Shown here: positions 1 to 5,473 of the stretch, one piece after another
Numbering within the stretch: position 1 is the first letter of the stretch
Layout of the letters: each line of letters begins with the position of its first letter
DNA from: PVC group bacterium
GTDB taxonomy: Bacteria > Verrucomicrobiota > Kiritimatiellia > SS1-B-03-39 > UBA6053
DNA: 5,542 nucleotides
Direction: 5' to 3'
Assembly (NCBI GenBank): GCA_003565815.1
Contig: PXAS01000463.1
Span: forward strand, 1 to 5,542
Notes under the pieces: generated by a model
What the model was told of the DNA's origin: nothing
What the model saw: only the letters and a program-made list of their open reading frames with translations
Database searches by the model: none
Made by a program: the position numbers and the translations under genes

Positions 1-1846
1 AGCCGCCCGGATCCCGGTCGTCGATCAACCCGAATCCGTGCGCGGCCAGGTTCCACCAGTACACGCGCTCGGCCATGCCGCTGCACAGGGCGAGCAGATA
101 ATAGCGCACCATGTAGGCGGCGTAGGTGTCTTCGTCCACGCTGGGATCGTTTTGCCGGGGTCCGGGGCTTTGATAGGGGCTGCCCACCGGCGACCACACA
201 CCCGTTCCCTGCAAAGGCCAGTTGACTTCGGAGACAATGAGCCGATCGGCGCTGGCGGGATGTACCCGGGCCATGGCCCGCGCCAGGGCGAGCTTGCGCA
301 CCAGATCGTAACCCGACTGCTCATTTTCAGGCGCACCGCGTCGGTCCACGTACAAATGATGGGAAAAGGCGCTCCAGGCGGCGCCTTCCGGCAGACGGTC
401 CAGCAGGGGGAGGACCCGCGGATATTCAAAATCAATGCCCGCAGGCCCCCAAAGCGGAAGTTGCGGAAAACGGGCCGCCCAATCCCGAAAGGGTTCGAGA
501 AAGCGTTGGTATTCATCCAAATCCCAAATCCCCCATTTCACGCGGTTGATGGCGTGGCCCACTTCGAGCGCCTCCGCGAAACCGCTCAGCGCCCCCCCGG
601 CATATTCCACGAAGGCGCGCCATTTCTCGGGGAACAGAATTGCCCGCCGATCCTGTACCAGCGCCACGGCGACGGTGTGCCCTTCGGCCCGCAGTTTTCG
701 AACCGCTTCCACGGCGAAGCGTCGTCGGCTGTCGCTTTCGTGATGATAGAGGCGGACCATAAGGGACATCGGCCCCAATGGCGCCAGCCACCGCCTTTCC
801 TTGTCGAAGCGTTCAGGCTCCAAATTCAAACTCAATCCGATCTTGCCCTTCAGCGGAATCGGACGGGTCCAGGCCTCGGCCATCAATTGGTCCCGGGCTT
901 TCAAAATGGGGATGCCCCGCCGCGCCAGGGCGGCGGCGATGATGGCCGCATCCCGGGGGCGGTAATATTTCCGCTTGTCTTTGCTGCGCAGGGCGGGCAC
1001 CGCCTGCATGGAACGGTCATCCCAAATCCAGATGTCCTTTTCCGGAGGCGGCTTGCGCGTGGGGGGGGGCTCCGGGTTGCGACGGCCATGTTTCCTGGCT
1101 TTTCGCTCCGCGTCCCGGAAGGCCTTCGGCACGGTTTCGGGGGCGAACTGCATTTCGTGAAAGACCCGCCGCAAATCCGAGGGCAAGTCAATGCAAGCGT
1201 TGTCCGTTCCCCGCATCGCGGAGGTCAAATCGCGGGGAATTTTTCCGCGCCCCAAGTCGATCACCCAGGCCTTGTCCCATTCACCGTCGGCATCGCGGCG
1301 CACCAAAAGATTTTGCGTTTTCAAATCCCGATGCAGAAACCCGGCCCGGTGCATGTCCCGAATGGCGTGGGCCACCGTCTCCAGCAGGCGCATGAGCTGA
1401 CGGCACAGGGGCTTTTCATAATAATGGTGCAAGAGCGCCTCGCGGAAGGTCATGACATCGGGCAGAAACTCGCTGACCAGAAAACAGCCCCTGCCCTCCT
1501 CGTCCGCGCCGGGATGTACCCAGGCCACCGGATGGGGTGTGAGTTCCCCCCGGGCGTACAAAAACATCGCGTGCGCAAAGCCCAGGCTGGCCCGGCGTCG
1601 CTGGGCCGAAGCGGCCTCGGGGCCGGGTTTGGCCGATTCGTCGGGGGCGGAGGGGAAATGCTTCACCGCCAAAGGAAAGCCGCCTCCGGCGGGATGCGGG
1701 GCCCGATACAGTGGACAGGCCCCTTCCCGCACACAGTCCAGATCCGAAACGCTTGGCAGACGCAAAAGCCAATCCCGCATCGCGGGCGCGTCAAAATCCG
1801 GATTGACCTCCCCGGGGAAATTCGCCGCGGGGTTAGAAGTGGACAT
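1..1846 (-). CDS. LPS-kinase-like domain fused to a glycoside-hydrolase-like TIM barrel, 3' end missing
   Basis: The frame stays open for 615 codons from the ATG at 1846 to the left edge, where it is cut off. Residues about 45-250 form a kinase fold. They show a candidate ATP-binding lysine K62 (in LAVK), a hinge-like segment at 122-131, the catalytic loop HRDLK at 172-176 with N179, and the metal-binding D197 in IDLGR. This arrangement fits the lipopolysaccharide kinase (Kdo/WaaP/InaA) family, which phosphorylates LPS core sugars on the cytoplasmic side of the inner membrane. A basic, proline-rich linker (about 245-275) follows. Residues about 333-615 then look like a clan GH-A barrel: strand-like IGLSLNL, SLMVRLY and TVAVALV, a nucleophile-like E540 in VSEVNW, and a final-strand-like RVYWWNL followed by GFGLID. 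The usual Asn-Glu acid/base pair seems to be His-Ala (431-432). The start is supported by GAGAGG four bases upstream. The domain assignments are firm at fold level; substrate and activity are unknown. Confidence 0.85.
   Translation of the reverse strand, partial: MSTSNPAANFPGEVNPDFDAPAMRDWLLRLPSVSDLDCVREGACPLYRAPHPAGGGFPLAVKHFPSAPDESAKPGPEAASAQRRRASLGFAHAMFLYARGELTPHPVAWVHPGADEEGRGCFLVSEFLPDVMTFREALLHHYYEKPLCRQLMRLLETVAHAIRDMHRAGFLHRDLKTQNLLVRRDADGEWDKAWVIDLGRGKIPRDLTSAMRGTDNACIDLPSDLRRVFHEMQFAPETVPKAFRDAERKARKHGRRNPEPPPTRKPPPEKDIWIWDDRSMQAVPALRSKDKRKYYRPRDAAIIAAALARRGIPILKARDQLMAEAWTRPIPLKGKIGLSLNLEPERFDKERRWLAPLGPMSLMVRLYHHESDSRRRFAVEAVRKLRAEGHTVAVALVQDRRAILFPEKWRAFVEYAGGALSGFAEALEVGHAINRVKWGIWDLDEYQRFLEPFRDWAARFPQLPLWGPAGIDFEYPRVLPLLDRLPEGAAWSAFSHHLYVDRRGAPENEQSGYDLVRKLALARAMARVHPASADRLIVSEVNWPLQGTGVWSPVGSPYQSPGPRQNDPSVDEDTYAAYMVRYYLLALCSGMAERVYWWNLAAHGFGLIDDRDPGG
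1061..1069. repeat. Run of nine G (nine C on the coding strand) in the interdomain linker
   Basis: The run encodes three consecutive prolines (residues 260-262) between the kinase and TIM-barrel domains. Homopolymers of this length can slip during replication. Loss or gain of one base here would leave the kinase domain intact and remove the TIM barrel. In this sequence the frame is intact through the run. Confidence 0.9.
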
Positions 1847-2792
1847 GCCGCCTCTCGCTGCGACCGGAGCTTCTGAAAATTTCAAAACCCAGAATGAGGA
1901 TCAACAACACCCCCGTCAGCAACCATCCATCGTCAAATTTGGCGCTGTGTCCGAAGGCCGGATGGCGGTCGCCGTGGCGCTCACTCAATTTGGATACGAA
2001 TCGAATCATGCCCACCGCCGAGGCGTGCAGGCCGACCGCATACCAGATGTCGCCCCGGTGATGCACCATGCGGCACAAAACCACGCCGAACAAGAAAAGG
2101 TTGACGAACTTCTGAAACGCATGGTGTTCCGAACGGAATCCGTCGATCAAAGAGGAAATCATGGCCGGGAAAACGCCCAGTTCAATGCTTTCGGGAGAGG
2201 CTTTCAGAAAATGGACATAGGCAAAGACGGCGCTGGAAACCAGGGCCGCGCTCCAGGGGGTCCAGCAGCGGGCCATGCTCCGGTACAAAACCCCGCGGGT
2301 CATGGTTTCCTCAAGGATGCCCACGCCGAGTCCGGTGACCAAAAACCCATAAAAAATGGCGTCCAGCCAGGAAGCGGCGTTGAAAGGTTCCCACTGCCGC
2401 AAATCGAGATACAGGGTGCCCGCGTAAATCAGACCGATGGCGAGAAAGCCCATCACCCAGCCCCGATAAAAATCCCGGCGGCGTGTCGTCCACGAACGCA
2501 TGGAGTCCCAGCCCAGATCATGCAGCCCCTCCCATCCGATTTTCTTCAGCAACAGGGGTGCCAAGAGCACCGCAATCACCGTTTGCACGCGTCGCATGAT
2601 GCGGTCGCCGCGTTGTTCGCCCACGAAATCCGACCAAAACCCGCTCTCCGCCTGTGCGCCCAGACGCACGAGCCAGGCGCCGAACATGGCGCCGATCACC
2701 AAGACGATGAACAGATACAGCGCAAACCACAGCGCGGCCACCAAGGGTTCTTTTTGGCGATGCAGGGTTGAAGGTTGTTGTAAAATACTCAT
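1833..2792 (-). CDS. CPBP family intramembrane glutamic endopeptidase (CAAX-protease-like)
   Basis: This is a polytopic membrane protein of 319 residues. All three hallmarks of the CPBP (Abi/CAAX prenyl endopeptidase-like) family are visible: the EExxxR motif at residues 161-166 (EETMTR), FxxxH at 190-194 (FAYVH), and a third conserved histidine at 256 in GLHAS. Hydrophobic segments lie at about 18-43, 70-82, 111-129, 145-160, 181-196, 232-242 and 290-306. Family members cleave substrates within the membrane, in protein maturation, bacteriocin self-immunity or signalling; the substrate here is unknown. An in-frame ATG at 2804 would add four residues. I prefer 2792 because GGGA sits six bases upstream of it, while 2804 has no ribosome site. 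The stop overlaps the start of the kinase/TIM-barrel gene by 14 bases, so the two genes form an operon. Confidence 0.9.
   Translation of the reverse strand: MSILQQPSTLHRQKEPLVAALWFALYLFIVLVIGAMFGAWLVRLGAQAESGFWSDFVGEQRGDRIMRRVQTVIAVLLAPLLLKKIGWEGLHDLGWDSMRSWTTRRRDFYRGWVMGFLAIGLIYAGTLYLDLRQWEPFNAASWLDAIFYGFLVTGLGVGILEETMTRGVLYRSMARCWTPWSAALVSSAVFAYVHFLKASPESIELGVFPAMISSLIDGFRSEHHAFQKFVNLFLFGVVLCRMVHHRGDIWYAVGLHASAVGMIRFVSKLSERHGDRHPAFGHSAKFDDGWLLTGVLLILILGFEIFRSSGRSERRHVHF
1851..1856 (-). promoter_or_regulatory. Ribosome binding site of the kinase/TIM-barrel gene
   Basis: GAGAGG lies four bases upstream of the ATG at 1846 and inside the 3' end of the upstream peptidase gene. It fixes the start of the downstream gene. 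Together with the 14-base gene overlap (1833-1846), it suggests translational coupling. Confidence 0.6.
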
Positions 2793-2839
2793 TGCAGGTC
2801 CCATTTGTACTGAAAAACGCGCACATGCAATGCAAATGA

Positions 2840-2868
2840 TTGAAGTTTCCCGGACATCCGGTTACAAT
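2840..2868 (+). promoter_or_regulatory. Sigma70-type promoter of the PDZ-protein gene
   Basis: A TTGAAG hexamer (2840-2845) and a TACAAT hexamer (2863-2868) are separated by exactly 17 bases. Each hexamer differs from consensus at only one or two positions. Transcription would be expected to start near 2874-2876, so the mRNA would begin at or within a few bases of the ATG at 2877. This is the only strong promoter in the 84-base region between the two divergent genes. Confidence 0.65.
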
Positions 2869-2876
2869 CCGCCCTT

Positions 2877-3677
2877 ATGATCCCGAAAAGAACCCGCATG
2901 GACCTGATGCTTCTGGCTCTCGTACTCCTCATCGCCGCCTGGAGCTGGCGGGCGAGAACCCGCATGGTGGAGCGACGCCGGGAGGGCGTGGCGGCCATTC
3001 CCACCGCCACCCCGCGGGTACAGGATTTCATGCGCCGCGTCACCATTGACGAGGCGCCGGGCAATGATCGCCACTCTCCCGATTTGACCTTGTCGGCGGA
3101 TGAAGCGGATGCGCCCCCCGTTTCGCCTGTCGCCGGGCTCCTGATTCTGGAAATTCTCACCCCCGACGGGCAATTGCATCCGGGTCCCTTGGAGGTGTTC
3201 AGTCCCGACGGCCTTTTTGTACAGGAAGTGCGGGGCGGACAACTGGCCCTGCAACTGGAACCCGGAGCATTCTCTCTTCAGGCCCGATACGGGGACGAAT
3301 ACGGCCTCCGACATTCGGAGATTTTGGCCTTGGAAATCGACGGGGGAGAACGACTGGCGGCCGCGTTGGTGATTCCAGACCCCATCCTGCCCGACCTGGT
3401 ATTGGGCGCCCCCGGTTTCGGCCTCGTCCCCGGGGACGGGTACGCGGAAGTCGTGGAGGTGCTTCCGGATTCTCCCGCCGCGCTGGCGGGCTTGCGCCCG
3501 GGCGACGCGGTCCTGTCCATTGAAGGTCAATCCGTGGCCGCAATGAATGCCGATACCCTCAACAGCTTGCTCTGGGGCCCGCCCGGCACCCCCGTGACCC
3601 TGCAATTGGTGATTCGTGCCGAGAACGGCGAATTGGAAGAAGTGGAAGCGGCCATCCAGCGCGTGATTTGGGAGTAG
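2877..3677 (+). CDS. Membrane-anchored PDZ-domain protein
   Basis: The protein has 266 residues. A basic start (MIPKRTR) and a hydrophobic stretch at about 9-23 followed by many arginines suggest a single N-terminal membrane anchor. Residues about 85-166 look beta-rich, with alternating hydrophobic strands around LTPDGQL, LEVFSPDGL and LEPGAFSLQARY, perhaps one beta-sandwich domain. Residues about 178-247 are a PDZ domain: a binding loop FGLV at 181-184, then LPDSPAALAGLRPGDAVLSI, the diagnostic strand-helix-strand signature. No protease triad is present, so it is a binding or scaffold protein and not a HtrA-type enzyme. The anchor-beta-PDZ order recalls type II secretion GspC, but I see no sequence link. 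The start at 2877 is uncertain: it may be leaderless, and an in-frame ATG at 2898 follows a weak purine stretch. The gene is transcribed divergently from the peptidase operon. Confidence 0.85.
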   Translation: MIPKRTRMDLMLLALVLLIAAWSWRARTRMVERRREGVAAIPTATPRVQDFMRRVTIDEAPGNDRHSPDLTLSADEADAPPVSPVAGLLILEILTPDGQLHPGPLEVFSPDGLFVQEVRGGQLALQLEPGAFSLQARYGDEYGLRHSEILALEIDGGERLAAALVIPDPILPDLVLGAPGFGLVPGDGYAEVVEVLPDSPAALAGLRPGDAVLSIEGQSVAAMNADTLNSLLWGPPGTPVTLQLVIRAENGELEEVEAAIQRVIWE

Positions 3678-3709
3678 ATTGAGCCCGCTCGAAACGTCTT
3701 TTGTGATGA

Positions 3710-3778
3710 TCAGGCATGGTTTATCTCAATTTGAGAGGGGGCAAAGGGGGCGTGAGAAAGATTGATGGGAATGCCTGA
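3710..3778. repeat. Inverted repeat with 8-bp arms and an internal palindrome
   Basis: TCAGGCAT at 3710-3717 is the exact reverse complement of ATGCCTGA at 3771-3778. Between them, TCTCAA and TTGAGA (3724-3729 and 3731-3736) form a second palindrome. A GGGGGCAAAGGGGGC tandem also lies inside. It could be a transcript-end structure of the PDZ-protein gene or part of a larger repeat element. Confidence 0.55.
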
Positions 3779-3783
3779 ACATG

Positions 3784-3963
3784 GGAAAAAGCCTTCGGGG
3801 GAGACCGAACGCTTGATCTCACGCCGCCTTCCGCGCTTTCGGGGGGATTGCACCATCAGAAGATGCGTTGACCCCCCGAAAACTCGAAATCCGACGCAAG
3901 CTGAAGCGCCCGGTCTCCCATAAGCCTGACGGGTGGAAGAGAAAGGAGCCGAAGGCTTTTTCC
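3784..3963. repeat. 180-base fold-back of nested inverted repeats
   Basis: The outer arms are 15-bp exact reverse complements (GGAAAAAGCCTTCGG at 3784-3798 and 3949-3963). Inside them are a 9-bp pair (3799-3807 with 3911-3919), a 5-bp pair (3810-3814 with 3904-3908) and a 10-bp pair (TTTCGGGGGG at 3837-3846 with 3872-3881). The arms nest in order, so one transcript from either strand could fold into a long interrupted hairpin. The outer arms also carry AAAAAGCC and GGCTTTTT, the pattern of a two-way terminator, but the loop is far too long for a simple one. A MITE-like repeat or a structured RNA are other readings. Confidence 0.7.
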
Positions 3964-3970
3964 ATTCACA

Positions 3971-3988
3971 CCCGCGCCCCCGCGCGGG
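3971..3988. repeat. Short GC-only hairpin
   Basis: CCCGCGC (3971-3977) and GCGCGGG (3982-3988) pair perfectly around a four-base loop. No T-tract follows on either strand, so it is not a standard intrinsic terminator. It lies seven bases beyond the outer arm of the fold-back repeat. Confidence 0.6.
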
Positions 3989-4039
3989 AATCCCTGGACG
4001 GGAAGTGTTGTAAAGGCTTTTCGAACGGGTTCTGAATTG

Positions 4040-4068
4040 AAAAGTCCGCTGGGTGGTTTCAGCGGGAC
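4040..4068 (-). terminator. Intrinsic terminator of the threonine aldolase gene
   Basis: On the minus strand, GTCCCGCTG (4068-4060) pairs with CAGCGGAC (4051-4044): eight pairs with one bulged C and an eight-base loop. TTTT follows (4043-4040). The stop codon (4061-4059) lies within the left arm and the loop edge, so the hairpin starts inside the last codons of the gene. Confidence 0.75.
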
Positions 4069-5099
4069 AGCGCCCGCACGTCCGCCACAAAGCGGTCCAC
4101 ATCCTCTTCCCGGGTTTTCCAGGAGCACATGAAACGTGCGAATCCTTGCCCGATGAAGGTGTAGAATTTCCAGCCCCGTTCCCGCAACCCCAGAATCACA
4201 GCTTCGGGCAGGCACACGAACACTCCGTTCGCTTCCGTGGGCTGGGCGAAGCGTACTCCCTCAATGGCGGCAAGCGAATTCCGAAGTTGCGTCGCCAATT
4301 TGTTGGCGTGGCGGGCGTTTTCCAGCCAGACCCCGTTTGTCAACAAGCCCTGCCAGGGGGCGGAGAGAAAGCGCATTTTCGAAACCAGTTGGCCCGCCTG
4401 TTTGCAACGATAGGCAAACTCCTCCGACAGGGCGCGGTCGAAAAATATCACCGCCTCCCCCATGCCCAGCCCGTTTTTGGTCCCGGAAAAACACAGCACG
4501 TCCACGCCCGCTTTCCAAGTGAGTTCCGCCGGGGAAACCTCCAAAGCCGCGACCGCGTTGGCAAAGCGGGCGCCGTCCATATGGATTTTCAACTCAAATT
4601 CGCGGGCAAGCGCCCCCAGGGCGCGGAGTTCATCGGGACGGTACACCGTGCCGGCTTCCGTGGCCTGGGACAGGCTCAGGGCTTTGGGTTTGGGAGAATG
4701 GATGTCCGTCCTGCGGGTGACCAGGCTTCGCACCGAGTTCGGGTGAAGTTTTCCTCCTTCGCCCGCACCCATCAACAATTTCGAGCCATTGGAAAAAAAC
4801 TCGGGCGCCCCGCATTCGTCCGTCTCAATATGCGCCAACTCGTGGGCGATGACGGAATGATAGGAGGCGCACAACGAAGCCAAGGCCAAGGAATTGGCGG
4901 CGGTGCCGGTGCAAACGAAATACACGTCGCAATCGGTTTCGAACAAGTCCCGAAACGCATCGGAAGCGGCGGCGGTCCAGGAATCGTCCCCATAAGAAGC
5001 CGCAAGGCCCTCGTTCGCGGCGCAAAACGCGTCCAAAGCCTCCGGACACATGCCGGCGGTATTGTCACTTGCAAATGCATAATCATCATGGGCGCGCAT
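4059..5099 (-). CDS. ltaE: Low-specificity L-threonine aldolase
   Basis: This cytoplasmic, fold-type I PLP enzyme has 346 residues, the usual length for this branch of the family. It cleaves L-threonine and L-allo-threonine to glycine and acetaldehyde. Visible signatures are FASDNTAG near the start (residues 9-16), YGDD at 36-39, the phosphate-binding TGTAAN at 64-69, H90 in HIETDECGAPEF (expected to stack on the cofactor), D175 in HMDGAR (expected to contact the pyridine nitrogen), and K208 in FSGTKNG, which should form the Schiff base. R322 near the end is a candidate for substrate carboxylate binding. The start at 5099 is supported by AAGGG at 5110-5106 with five to six bases of spacing. 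The gene appears monocistronic, is followed directly by an intrinsic terminator, and has no visible defects. The SGTKNG form of the lysine motif matches the Pseudomonas-type enzymes more than the E. coli type. Confidence 0.95.
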   Translation of the reverse strand: MRAHDDYAFASDNTAGMCPEALDAFCAANEGLAASYGDDSWTAAASDAFRDLFETDCDVYFVCTGTAANSLALASLCASYHSVIAHELAHIETDECGAPEFFSNGSKLLMGAGEGGKLHPNSVRSLVTRRTDIHSPKPKALSLSQATEAGTVYRPDELRALGALAREFELKIHMDGARFANAVAALEVSPAELTWKAGVDVLCFSGTKNGLGMGEAVIFFDRALSEEFAYRCKQAGQLVSKMRFLSAPWQGLLTNGVWLENARHANKLATQLRNSLAAIEGVRFAQPTEANGVFVCLPEAVILGLRERGWKFYTFIGQGFARFMCSWKTREEDVDRFVADVRALSR

Positions 5100-5154
5100 G
5101 CCCTTCCCTTATGTCGCGGGGGGCGATTGTTCAACGCCGAATGGGGCGGCGTTT

Positions 5155-5170
5155 CGAAAAAAACGCAAAG
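5155..5170 (+). repeat. A-rich motif CGAAAAAAACGCAAAG, copy 1
   Basis: The motif recurs at 5283-5298 with one A fewer, and in the opposite orientation at 5255-5268 with one substitution. This copy also overlaps a small hairpin: GCGTTT at 5149-5154 with AAACGC at 5161-5166. It could be a regulator-binding site for the aldolase or only compositional bias. Confidence 0.4.
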
Positions 5171-5254
5171 GGAGATGGCGAAAACGGTTTTCCGGTCTCG
5201 GAAGCCGTATCGTTTCGCATTTCCAGCGTCAGAAACGTCGCAACAGGGACCTAA

Positions 5255-5297
5255 TTTTGCGATTTTTCACAAGTGTGACCTACGAAAAAACGCAAAA
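5255..5297. repeat. Inverted repeat with 14-base arms upstream of the aldolase
   Basis: TTTTGCGATTTTTC (5255-5268) and GAAAAAACGCAAAA (5284-5297) are reverse complements at 13 of 14 positions, around a 15-base spacer. The shorter pair TCACA-AG-TGTGA (5267-5278) overlaps the spacer. It could be an operator or a hairpin in the aldolase leader. No T-tract suited to termination follows on the minus strand. Confidence 0.5.
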
Positions 5298-5390
5298 CAT
5301 CGAAACATACCGAAATATTGCAACAAGTCCCGCCGGAAAGGGCCTGTCGATTTATCTGCGAAGTAGAAAATTCAACCACTGATAACAGTA

Positions 5391-5437
5391 GAGTAGAGAG
5401 GAACAAGCGGCTGTTACGCCCACTTGCCCTCCCCCTC
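5391..5437 (-). ncRNA. Group II intron domain VI with branch-point adenosine
   Basis: GAG (5437-5435) pairs with CTC (5393-5391). The A at 5394 is bulged. GGGGAGGG (5434-5427) then pairs with TCCTCTCT (5402-5395, including G-U pairs), and CAAGTGG with CCGCTTG close an apical loop. The bulged A is the seventh base from the 3' end, the usual place of the lariat branch point. Confidence 0.75.
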
Positions 5438-5440
5438 GTC

Positions 5441-5473
5441 GAACCGGACGTGCGGTTTTCCCGCATCCGGCTC
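5441..5473 (-). ncRNA. Group II intron domain V
   Basis: The 33 bases run from GAGCCGGATGCGG through a GAAA-type loop to CCGCACGTCCGGTTC. They match the domain V consensus: the lower helix GAGCCGG/CCGGTTC containing the catalytic AGC, the two-base bulge region (AT opposite CGT), and a capped upper GC helix. Domain V is the catalytic centre of the ribozyme. Confidence 0.9.

Larger units (their letters stand above)
3710..3990 (-). pseudogene. Possible decayed C-terminus of a formylglycine-generating-enzyme (SUMF1)-like protein
   Basis: One minus-strand frame reads RGRGCEW (3982-3962), then SSTR, then twelve residues, then GFRV (3892-3881). FGE-sulfatase domains end in RGGSW, about ten residues, SAxR, twelve residues, GFRV, so motif order and spacing match closely. 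A neighbouring frame carries RGG just upstream, as if shifted by one base. The frame continues to a stop at 3710 and has no proper start: its only upstream ATG lies inside the aldolase gene on the same strand. The motifs are short, and chance similarity is a real possibility. Confidence 0.25.
3678..4039. other. Intergenic region rich in inverted repeats, no convincing gene
   Basis: These 362 bases lie between the convergent PDZ-protein and aldolase genes. No reading frame has a credible start and family-like protein. A frame on the minus strand encodes 48 residues (3819-3965) without a clear ribosome site. The region instead holds several inverted repeats, listed separately, and a possible protein remnant. 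No T-tract hairpin is evident for the plus-strand gene; GGCTTTTT at 3954-3961 ends a pairing arm whose partner lies about 150 bases away. Confidence 0.7.
5100..5387. other. AT-richer leader upstream of the aldolase
   Basis: This non-coding stretch lies between the aldolase start and the group II intron 3' end. It is visibly richer in A/T than its flanks and full of CGAAA/TTTCG motifs. I see no RNA gene and no promoter with two good hexamers for the aldolase. A frame on the minus strand (5481-5251) crosses the intron boundary and has no family-like features. Confidence 0.6.

Noticed and set aside
38..1876. 612-codon plus-strand open frame
   Set aside because: It is exactly antisense and codon-in-register to the kinase/TIM-barrel gene. 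High-GC codon use keeps that frame open. It shows no family motifs, while the minus strand shows clear kinase motifs.
1452..2771. 439-codon plus-strand open frame across the operon
   Set aside because: It is antisense to the CPBP gene and part of the kinase gene. Its composition (Gln, His, Pro-rich) is typical of a shadow frame.
2804..2830. Possible minus-strand promoter for the CPBP operon (TTGCAT and TACAAA)
   Set aside because: The spacing is 15 bases and the -10 lies too close to the start codon. It is too weak to annotate.
3819..3965. 48-codon minus-strand open frame in the intergenic fold-back
   Set aside because: It has an ATG but no ribosome site and no family similarity, and its sequence is dictated by the inverted repeat. 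All three frames are open over much of this stretch, so openness means little.
3678..4039. CRISPR array or tRNA in the intergenic region
   Set aside because: The repeats are inverted and nested, not direct and regularly spaced, and no cloverleaf or T-loop signature was seen.
5267..5278. TCACA-AG-TGTGA as a CRP-type site
   Set aside because: The half-sites are in the opposite order and spacing to the CRP consensus (TGTGA-N6-TCACA).
4053..5366. 437-codon plus-strand open frame
   Set aside because: It is antisense to the threonine aldolase, whose catalytic motifs are unmistakable, and has no recognisable domain.
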